From the NCBI GenBank assembly GCA_964392465.1, contig CAYMPC010000002.1, positions 18,148-82,147 on the forward strand: a stretch of DNA of 64,000 bases, given 5' to 3'. Positions 22,643-34,600 of this stretch are shown one piece after another. The DNA comes from JAAXVZ01 sp964392465. GTDB lineage: Archaea; Nanobdellota; Nanobdellia; Woesearchaeales; GW2011-AR15. Both the position numbers and the translations under genes were made by a program. Each line of letters starts with the position of its first letter. The first letter of the stretch is position 1. Below the pieces are notes generated by a model, which made no database searches, was not told where the DNA came from, and worked only from the letters and a program-made list of their open reading frames with translations.

Positions 22643-25600
22643 ATCAAACAATCAAAAAAAGAATAACAGGAATCTTTTCGATACTTTTATTACTCATTAT
22701 ATTTGGAGTTTCTCTTTTCATTATTTATGCTTCAGATACAGAGTCTGCTTATATTTCTTTAAATAAAAAACAACTCTTTTTAGAAGAAATTTTAGAAGTT
22801 TCCTTAACTTTTCCAACCTTAGATAATATAACTGTCGATTTATTTACGCCGACTTCAGTTTATAGGTATCCTTATCCTTCTTCTACTTTTAGATATAAAG
22901 TTAATGATATAGGGACATATAGAATAAACGTTTATAACAACAGAGTCCTTGTCGCTTCTGAAACTTTTTATGTTATAGAAGACCCAATTATAGATAATGA
23001 TACAGGGGGATTTGATGAATTAGGGAAAGAAGATATAATCGACTTTTTTAGTTTATCTAAACCTAGTTATAACTTGGGAGAAGAAGTAATAATTATCTTT
23101 AATGAAAATCATTTTAGTAAATCTTTCAAACTTTCAATAAATTCAGAAAATCAAAACCTTAATTATATGAATGATTTAACTAACCCTACTAAATTTATTC
23201 CAAGGAAAAGAGGAGAATATGAAGTATTGGTTTATGATGAGGGAGCATTATTAGAAAATGAAACTTTTTATGTTTTGGATATAACAAAACCAAATAACCA
23301 AACTAGTCAAGAGGAACCTTTAGTATTAAATAATACAAATAATATTTCAGCTAATAATGATAAAGAAATAAAAAATATATCAGCAGAAACCAATCAGTTA
23401 AATGAGTATACTGATTCAACTGTTTTTAATCTATTTTCTCCAGAAGGAATAAATTTTCAGATTAAAAACAGCAAAGGCTATTACTTATATACAAACCTTA
23501 TATTAAACAGCGTAGAAACTGGAATTAAAAATCTTAAGCTGACAACCCTCTCTTATCTTAATCTTTCAAAAGGAAAGTATAATGTTGAAGTATATCCTGA
23601 GCTTGCGGGAATTAAAACAATAACATTTAAAGAATTAAATTATCAAGGAGAATTTGAGCTTGGTCTTGAAGAATTGTCAGGCGTAAAAGTAGGAAAACAA
23701 GTTCCAAAAAAAGCTTATGCAATAGATCCCTCCAAACTTGAATTCAGCACAGGAAGTCTAGAAGTCGAGGCAAAAGGAGATATCTTATTCAAATGCAAAG
23801 AATGGAATTTTACAGAGCAAAAGTGCTATGGTGAATGGGAACTAATAAGAACAATAACGCCAGGAGAGATATATGCATTAGAAATCAATAGTGCAGATCC
23901 AGCATATGCTGAAGTGGGGTTAGCATCTATAAATACAGAAAAATCATTATATTATCCAGGAGAAACAGCAAAACTAACAATTGTTGCTCTTGATAATGAA
24001 GGGTATCTTGTTTCAAATGCATATGTTGCATTGGAAATAAAAGATCCTTTGGGTAATTCAACATTCTTGACAACTTTAGAAGGAAATATTACTGAAATGG
24101 AAAGAGGAATCTATGAAGCATATTATAACATAAATGAGATAGAGGGAAACTATACTCTTTTTGTTTCTGTTATTGGAAATAATGTTAATAACACAATGTA
24201 TTCTTATTTTTCTGTTCTTGATTATTATGAATTTGACATTTTAAGAAATACTCCAGTAACAACAGACCCATGGCAATCGCCTTTTATAACCCAAATAAAT
24301 ATTCTTGATTTGATAGATAACAAATCTTACTATAACTTTACAGAAATATTGCCTTCTTCTTTTACCATAACAAATGGAAGTTATTCTGAAATTATTCAGC
24401 AAGAAAATTATACTTTGCTCAAATGGTATAACTTGAGCAATAGATCTTATATTGAATATACTGCGCAGCCACCTCTAATTACACCTGAACTTTATACATT
24501 AAGGTCTTTTATTGAGTACAATGGAAGTGTATTTACTGAAGCGAGACCGTGGTATCTAGCAGTTGATCCTATTATCTATTCACAAGTATGTGCAGGGCAG
24601 GATAATGCAAATGGCCAAGATACCTATTCAGCTACAGGATGTGATGGATCCTATCCAGGCGCATGTGGAGCAGGAGGGGATTTATTATCATGTGATGATG
24701 ATCAATCTGAAATACATACAGCTAGCAACAATGATAGATGGGCAGGCGTTAGAATCAATTCATATAATTCTTCTATGAATGACTGCCTAAGCATAACAAA
24801 GGTTGAGCTTTGTTATGAATGGTGGAGAACAGTTGGCTATGATGTTGCAAGAATTGCAGTTGATAGGGATGATTGGGCAAGCCCGACAACAATATCTTCT
24901 ACAGTTCCAGGGACAACAGCAAATCCAGGAGTAACTTGTATTGAAATCACTTCTTCTGAAGCTTGGACCTGCTCAAACTTTGACGGTACAGGAACAGCAG
25001 CACAGGCAGTTGCGCAACTCCAAAGGGATGGTACATCTACTTCTCCTCCGACAGCACGAACAGTATATATAGACTTATTATACTTTAATCTTACTTATCA
25101 GGGAGACAATAGCCCAAATGTAACCTTAAATACACCTGCAGCATATTATTACAACAATACAAACAATCCTGCAAATATTACTTTTAATTGTTCTATCAAA
25201 GATGACATCAGATCACAAAATATCTCTCTTTATATTACAAATTCTGCTAATACAAGTTTTTCATATAATCAATCATGTGATATAACAACACAAAATGGAA
25301 GCTGCGTATGGTCCTTGCTTCTTTCAAATGGAGAATATAGATGGAATTGTTTAGGTTATGATAACAGATCACAATCTGACTGGGGCGATGCAAACAGGAG
25401 TATAGTTGTGGCAGCAGCAGGTGTAGATGATTTTCCGACAGTCTCTCTTACTTCTCCTGTTGATTATTTTAATTCAACAAGCACAACAGTACAGCTAACT
25501 TGCCTTGCTGAGGACACAACAGATTTGTATAACATAAGTTTATATACAAATATAACCGGAAGTTTTGATTTAACTGATTATATAACTCTTGATGGAGGGC

Positions 25601-28600
25601 CAAATACATCTTACTTATCAGTATTTACTCTCTCTAGTATTCCCAATGGAACAACTTTTATTTGGAATTGTTTGGTATATGATAATAGTACATTAGGACA
25701 ATTTGCATGGGCTTCAGCTAATAGAACAGTAAGTATAAAAGAAAATCCAATTCCTTTAGTATATCTTTTCTCTCCAGAAGATGAAACAACACAAACAGAG
25801 ACAACAATTAATTTCAATTGCTCTGCAACAGATGATGAAGATATAAGTAGTCTAGCATTATATAGCAATAGAACAGGAAGCTTTGGGCTTGAGCAGGTAG
25901 TTACATTTACAGGAAATTCTGATACAAATGTTAATTATATTTTTACGCAGAGTGGATTTTCAGATACTAAAGGATATGTGTGGAATTGTAAAGCAATAGA
26001 TAATGAATCTAATGAAGTCTTTTATTATACTAATTATAGTTTTAATGTTGTTCTTGGGGCGCCAAATGTAACCTTAAATACACCTGCAGACGAATCATAC
26101 GATTTAGATGGAAATGTTGCATTAGATTGTTCAGCAGTTGATGATCAGGATATTGTATCTATCAGCTTGTATCATGATTTATCAGGAACAATGGCATTAA
26201 ATCAGACAGTTTATTTTCCAGGAACTTCAGATACAAGTGCAACAGTATTATTTAATTTGACAGGCCTTTCTTATGGAACTAGATTTAAATGGACATGCAG
26301 TGCAGAAGACAACAGCTCTTTAGTTTCTTATGCAGCAGAAAACAGATCTCTTAAAATAGTGAACCTATATAATCTTTTTGCTGAAAAAGGAGAAGGAACA
26401 TGGACTTCTCCTTCAAATGCAGCGGGAAAGCCTGATGAAGTTACTGCAAATGAGTTGCTTAATACAGAATATATTCTTAGAGTATACAATTTTTCAGGGG
26501 TTCCAACACAAGGGACTTTGCTTGAAACATATTTCAGCCTTTCATGGTATACTGCTTCCACAGGTGGAAATGATCTTTTAAGATTATCCTATTCTACTAC
26601 AAATTCAACTTATTATAACTTAACAGGAATAATATATGACAAAGATACTGCCAAATATGCAAACAAGGTTTCTTCTTTAACAAACCAATCTTATCAAATA
26701 ACAGGTACATTGACAACAGCAGATTTATCTTCTTTATATTTAAGAGTAGAAGGTGATCAAGTAACAAGTCCAGATTATAATACAGCCTATATTGATTCCA
26801 TCTTTTTGTCTATCATGTTTGATTATTTGCCTTCACCTTATGCAATAACAAAAACACCTTCAGCAGTTTATCAAAATACTTATGTTGATTTTTATTCAAA
26901 CTGGACAGATGACTTTTATTTAGGATGTTATATTTTTAGTATTAATCAGACAGGCGTATGGCAGAATTCTTCATGCATTCCATTCTTACCAGGAGCATGG
27001 GATGAAAGAGCAAATTATTCAATGCAGATTACAGCATTGCCAGGAACAAATGTGCAATGGAGATTCTATGCAAATGATTCAAGAAGCCAGTGGAACAGCA
27101 CAACAATACAGTCTTTTGTTGTGGTGGATCCAAATGATATTATAAAACCAACAATATCAAATGAGCAAGTGCAGCCCTTAACAAATTCATCAGGAAGCAT
27201 ATTTAATATTAGCGCTATTATCACAGATAATTATCAAGTTGATAGGGCATATGTAGAGTTAACAAACCCAAACGGACAAACAACAAATTATTCAATGTCT
27301 AGTAATGGAGATTTATATTATTACTATTATCAAGGATGGATTGGCGGAAATTATTCTTTCAGGATAATTGCTTTTGATAGTGTTAATAATAGCAATTATT
27401 CAAGTACTTATCCTATATTTAATGTTACCCCGGTTATTACGACAAACTATATTTATTATGAAAGAGGAGATATTGTTCCAATAATAGGGAAAGGTTATTC
27501 TTCATTAAATAATGTAACTTTGAATATATTTAGAGCAAATGGAACATTAATGTCAGGATATCCTATAAATATTTCAAGCAATTTAACAGGTGGTTTTTTA
27601 ACTTCTTGGCTAATTCCAAGTTCTTTAGCTGAAAAACTTGATAATTATACAATTGAAGGTAATGATACTTACAGAAACTATTTAAAAAATTCAACAGAGA
27701 TTGTTGTTGTAGTAAAATCAGATGATAGCAATAAATATGATAATAACTATCCAACTGGAACAAGTGTATTAACACAATTAAATCAATCCGATGATATAAC
27801 AACAACAATAGTCTCAAGAGGAACTGTAGCATATATAGATTTAATTTATCAGGATTTGATTTTATATGGATATACATTAGATGATTTAATATTATATGTT
27901 GAACATGAGGACTATGATACAACAAGCGATCCTCTTGTTGTTCAGTATTATGATGGAACAACATACCAAACAGCGACTTGTGGAAATATTCCCTTTAGTT
28001 CAACTAATCTCCTAGGAGCATGTAACCTTACTCCTGATTTGGCAGCCATACCTGATAAAAATGATATTAGGATAAGATTGACAGATAATAATGCAGGAGT
28101 TTCTGGGAGTGATTTTTCTAAAATAGATATAGCTTACTTAGATATTGAATTCAGTATTTCAAATACACTTTCTGTTGATATACTTGAACCTACAAATGAA
28201 TTAACCTTAGTTGATTATACAGATTCAGTTTACAATAAAGCGTATGGAGGGAGTACAGCAGATATAGTAACTAACACTCAGATGATGGGAACAGAATCAT
28301 CTGATTATACTAAGTTGGAATCAAGTGATAATACAAGATGGCAGTCAACTGCAACAACAAGCGGCCATCATGTTTACCAAAGCTTTTACATGTATACAAA
28401 CATCCCTGAATCAGACATTACAAGCATAGATGTGACATGGGAAGGATATATGACAAAAAACGGAGTAAATGCAGAAGACATAAGGATTTTTGCTTGGGAT
28501 TATACAGCAGGCGAATATGTTGATTTAAATGGAGAGGTAGCAATAACAGGATCTACAGTTGATCAGACACTTGCTTTTACTTTGCCTGGAATAGTGGATG

Positions 28601-31600
28601 ATTATATAAACAGCACAGGATATTTAAATATTTTAGTACAGAGCGCAACAGACCTTCAGGGAGCGCCTCAAGTTAGACTTGACTCATTTACAGACTATAT
28701 TAAACTAGATATATATTCAATTAAAACTATTTCTGGCTATCAGGATATAAACATTAGCGCAGTAGATGGCGATGGTGTTCAAAGCTGTACTATTAATTTC
28801 ATAAATTCAAGCAACTTTAAGTATAATGATATTTATACAAATAAACTTTCTGATTTCTTTTTTTACAATTTAACAGATACTTCTGATTATTCAGATGGCA
28901 TATACAACCTTACTGCAAATTGTACAGATGGCACAGAAATAAAATATGACTCTGTTTTAGTTAGAATCTACAATGTTGCTCCCTTAGTTGAATTGATGTA
29001 TCCTTATGAGGGATTGAATTTTACAATAAACAATATTAATTTTACATGGAATGCAAGCCAGGAAACAGGAAATCCAACATGTAACCTTTACATAGATAAT
29101 AAATTAAATGTTTCAGGGATAGTATCAACAAATAAACAAAACACAACCCAAATAGTATATAACCTACCAGATGGCAATCATAACTGGTCAGTTTCTTGTA
29201 CAAATCTTGCAGGAGTCGTAGGATATTCTGAAATGAGGAATTTTACAGTAGATACTTTAGCGCCAGTTATAACTTTAAATTATCCTATAGAGAGCCAGAA
29301 TATAAGCACACCTAATATAACTTTTAACTATACTCCTATTGATACAAACATTTTGAACTGTTCTATTTATATTAACGGAATCTACAATAATTCAAACACT
29401 TCTGTAATACCAAACAGACAAACCTCATTTTACGTTACTAATCTGTTAGCAGGCAAATACAACTGGACAGTATATTGTACAGATAGATATAGTCAGACAG
29501 GGCAAAGTACTGTAAATAATTTTACAATTGATTTAGATAATCCAAGAATTATATTGACACTTCCAATACCAGGCCAATTATTTTTAGGAGGCTTAGTGCA
29601 ATTTAATTATACTGCCTATGATGATATAGACCTTTATTTATCATGTAATATTATGGTAAACAATTTTAATGAGTTTACAGGATTATCATCTCCAAATGCT
29701 ACACCTGTTGTTCAAAGTAAAGAAATAAATTCAGGATTAAAATATTGGAATGTTACATGTACAGATGATTCAGGAAGACAGAACACAAGTGAAACATGGA
29801 ACTTTACTGTTAGCGGACCTCCTACAGTTACGCCTATCTATCCAGCTAATATGACTTCTTTGAATGAAGAAAACATAACTTTTATCTATTTTGCAGATGA
29901 CACAGATGGAATAAAAAATTGTTCTTTATACTTAAATAATCAATGGAATCAGACAAATGTTACTATCTACACAGGAGAATACAATAATTTTACCATAAAT
30001 ACTATGGCTGAGACTTATTATAACTGGTCTATGCAATGTTATGATAATTTGTCTGTAAGTACAACCTCTGGATTATATAAATTCACTTTAGATAGAACCC
30101 CCCCAATAGTCTATATGTATGCTCCTTATGAAGGAAGCTTTTATGAAGATGGAGATTTAACTTTTAATTTTAGTGTAATAGATAACTTAGACTCTTCTTT
30201 GACATGTACAATATTTATAGATGATATAGCAAGAACAGCATCAAACACAGACTTTGCAGCACAAAATGGAACGATACAAACAAGAATAGAAATAGATATT
30301 CCTGGAGGAGATCATTATTGGTATGCAGCCTGTACAGATGATTCAGGCCTTAGCTATTATGCAGATGCTGTTAATTTTCAAATAGGAGGATTACCAACAG
30401 TAACACCTATCTCACCAGGAGACAACACATATCACATTGGAAATGTTAGTTTTGTTTATTTTGCTTATGATAGTGATAATATACAAGAATGTTCTCTTTA
30501 CATAAATGGTGAATATAATAGGACAAATACAACAATCTTCAACAATGACTATAACAATTTCAGTTTATATAATCTAGAAGAACAATATTTAAACTGGTCT
30601 GTAAATTGCACAGACACCTTAGGATTATCAACAATGTCTTTAGTATATTGGCTTACTATAGATAATACGCCTCCTATAGTAACTCTTGTCTCTCCAAATG
30701 GAACAAGTTCAACAAGCACAACACAGATTTTCAATTTTTCAATAATTGAAAACACAATGAGCAGCTTGACATGTGATATTTTTGTTAATGGTACAAATGT
30801 AGATCCAGGATTTACTGCAACAAATGGATCAAACACAAGAACAGTTCCAGGATTAAACTATGGCACAAGTTTCTGGAATGTTACATGTACAGATGGAGCA
30901 TTGCTTTTAGGAGTAAGTCAAACATATAATTTTACAATTACAGAAACACCAATTATAACTCTTTTAAATCCACCAGATGATTCGGTTGATATAGACGGAA
31001 ATGTTATTTTCAGATTTCAAGTAGATAATAATAATATCTTAAATTGTAGTCTTTATCTCAATGGTCAACTAAATAATTCTATTTATCCTCCTGATATTAT
31101 TCCTTATGGTGAATCTATTATACAAGTAAATGGTTTGCAAGAGCAACTTCTTAACTGGACAGTTGGATGCATAAACGATGATTATATAGAAGCAAATGCG
31201 ACAAACGGTCCCTGGAGATTGCATGTCGACTGGAATTCACCTAATGTCAGTTTAAATAATCCTGTTAATTCTGCAAATATTAGTCTTAGCACAATAACAT
31301 TTAATTTTACTGCTTTTGATAATGTAGATGATGTTTTATTATGTAATTTAACAATAAATGGAACTATAAACCAGACAAACATATCCTCTCAGAATGGGCA
31401 ACCAACAACAACAACAGTAACAGGATTTGGTCCTGGAATATATTTCTGGAATGTAACGTGTACAGATGGTTATTTTGCAAATACGTCAGAAACATATTAC
31501 TTTAATGTTAGTGCTATTCCTACAATTGAACTTGTTTCTCCTGAACCAGATTACAAAGATAGAGACGGGGATATAATTTTTACCTATATCCCAAGTACAA

Positions 31601-34600
31601 TTGACGAACTTGGCTTCCTTCAATGTAGATTGTATATAGATGATCTCTTATATAATTTAAACTCCTCTCTAACAGCAGAAGATAATGGGATAGAGCTTTC
31701 TTTTACAAACACATCTATTCCAGAAGGAGATCATACATGGAAAATAAATTGTACTGATTTTGGAGGATATACAGGAAATTCAGAATATAGGAATTTCACA
31801 GTAGATTTGGTAGATCCAACAGTATATCTCACTTATCCAAATAATATAATCTTAAACAGTTCATTTAATTTTAACTTTACTGCAATAGATAATGTTGCAT
31901 TGAATTTAGTATGTCTTCTGACAAACAATAATACAGAATATACAGGTATAACTGCAATAAATAACACACCGTATCTTTATCCGATCTCAGGATTGACAGA
32001 CGGTTTATTTTATTGGAATGTAACATGTAATGATACTGCAGGGAGAACAAACACAAGTTTAACATATAATTACACAGTAGCTGAAAAACCAACAGTTTCT
32101 TTAATATCTCCTATAAATCATAATAGAACAACACAAACAGACTTTAATTTTACATATATCCCAAATGATAATTCAGGAGTTTTACAAAATTGTAGTTTAA
32201 TAATTAATGGAAATCAAAACACAACAAATTATACTATTTATCCAAATAATCAAAACAATTTTAGTGCTAGTAATTTCATTGATGGAGAATACAATTGGAC
32301 AATAGAGTGTTATGATCCCTCAGGAAATAAAGGCAATTATACTCCCGCATATCAGTTAATAGTTGACTTAATGGGTCCAAATATTTCAATGATTTTCCCA
32401 ACAGAAGGCGGAACTTATAATTTTGAGGATATAAATTTTACTTGGGTTGCCACAGATACATGGGCAACAAATCTAATGTGCAATATAACCTTAGATGGAA
32501 AACTAAATACAACAAACATAACTACACTATCCGGACAAATTACTAATTATACAATTTATAATTTGCCCCAGGGAGAGCATAACTGGACCTTGGACTGTTG
32601 GGATGATTTAAATAATCCTTCAACAAGCGATACAATAAATTTCACAGTAAATGCACCAGACTTGACTTTAAATGCTTCACATATAATATTTAATAACACT
32701 AACCCAGATGAAAACGAAACAATTACCATTAATGCAACTATTTATAATATTGGAGGAGCAACAGCTTATAATGTTCCTGTAGAATTTTGGGATGGGATTC
32801 CAGAGGAAGGAGGATCAAGGATTAATGGGATACAGACAATTTCTAGTTTAATTGCTTCAGCATCCACAACAGTCAATGTTAGCTGGAATATTAGTTTAGG
32901 CATGCATAATATTTATGTTATAATTAATTATACAGGAGTTGAATTAAACAAATCAAATAATAATGCAACAGTGAATGTTTCTGTTTTACATGCTTTAATA
33001 AATTCTCCTTTAAATGAAACCTGGACAAATGAGACACAAATAGAATTTAATTTTACAATGTGGGATTATACAGATAATCTGATAAATTATAGCATTATAG
33101 TAGATGGCATACCAAACGGACAAACAGGGAATAGTACAAGCAGCATTTCAAAGCTTCTTAATGTAACATTGATAGAAGGCATGCATTATGTTTCAGTAAG
33201 GGCGACAGATTATTTATCTAGGATAAAAGATAGTCCTGCTATCTTACTTTATATTGATCAAACACCACCAAAAGGAAGATTTGAAACTCCAGATGAATGG
33301 TGGTTCAATGATGCTAGCCCAGAAATATTTTTTAATATTACAGACAATTTAGCACAAATCTTAAACTATAGTTTATACGTAAATGAATCTTTAGAAAATA
33401 GCAGCACAATAATAAATGGAACTTCAAAAAGCATAAACCTTACAGACAAAATTAACAGCACTTATATTTTGACACTAAACTCAACAGATCTTGCACTTAA
33501 CAAAAATTCAACTTCAATTAGAATATATATTGATACAGTAGAACCAACTATTGAATTATTATACCCTGTTGATTTTGATTTCTTTACAACAAACACAACA
33601 CAACTTAATTTTAGTGTAAATGATAATTTAGATCCTTATATTGGATGTAATATTACTTTAGATAATCAGGTAAATCTTTCTTACATAAATGCATCAAGAC
33701 AACAAACAATAAATACAACAATTTATAATTTAAATGAAGGAACACATTATTGGAATGTAACTTGTTGGGATGGCGGCCTAAGTAGCAATATCAATAATAT
33801 TAACACGAGTGAGACAAGAAGCTTTAATGTATATATCCCTCCTATTATTACTCTTATTAGTCCTGAAAATAATAATTGGACAAATATTGAAAATGTCACT
33901 TTCTTTTATACAGTAAGCGATACAACAGGAATAGAAAATTGCTCATTGATTTTGAATAATGAAATAATAACAACAAACACAACAATTTTCAATAATGCAT
34001 TAAATAATTTTACTGTTTTTGATATGTATGGGATATATAATTGGTCTATCCAATGTTATGATAATACCTCAATGAGAATGTATGCTAGAACAGAGAACAG
34101 GACATTATATGTAGATACAATAGCTCCAGAACCATACATAGAGACATTAGATAACACATGGTTCAATGTTCCAAATCCAACAATATATTATAACATAACA
34201 GATAATTTAGACTTGCAAATAAATTATACCTTTTATGCTAATGGAACAGCCAATGTTAATGGCACAGTACAAAATTCAACATCATCAAGCAGACAGCTTT
34301 TTGGATTGGGAAACGGAACTTATATACTTGTCTTAGAAGCACTTGACGATGCATATAATAGAAGAAATTCAACATCAATTAGCATTAATATTGACACAGT
34401 TGCACCAACTATAACTTTAATAAGTCCAGAACAAGCAAACAGCACAATTGATACAAATATCTTTTTCAATTTTACAGCCAATGATAATTTGGCAAGTAGT
34501 CTTATTTGTAATTTAACTATAGATAATATTAATAGAGAAACTTTTAATGTTACTCCAAATAACTATAATACCACTACATTGAGTATGACAGCAGGAACAC

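Noticed and set aside
27563..27964. 133-codon minus-strand frame inside the giant gene
   Set aside because: It is Leu/His/Tyr-rich shadow of Asn/Thr/Ile-rich coding sequence, with no start signal or known domain.
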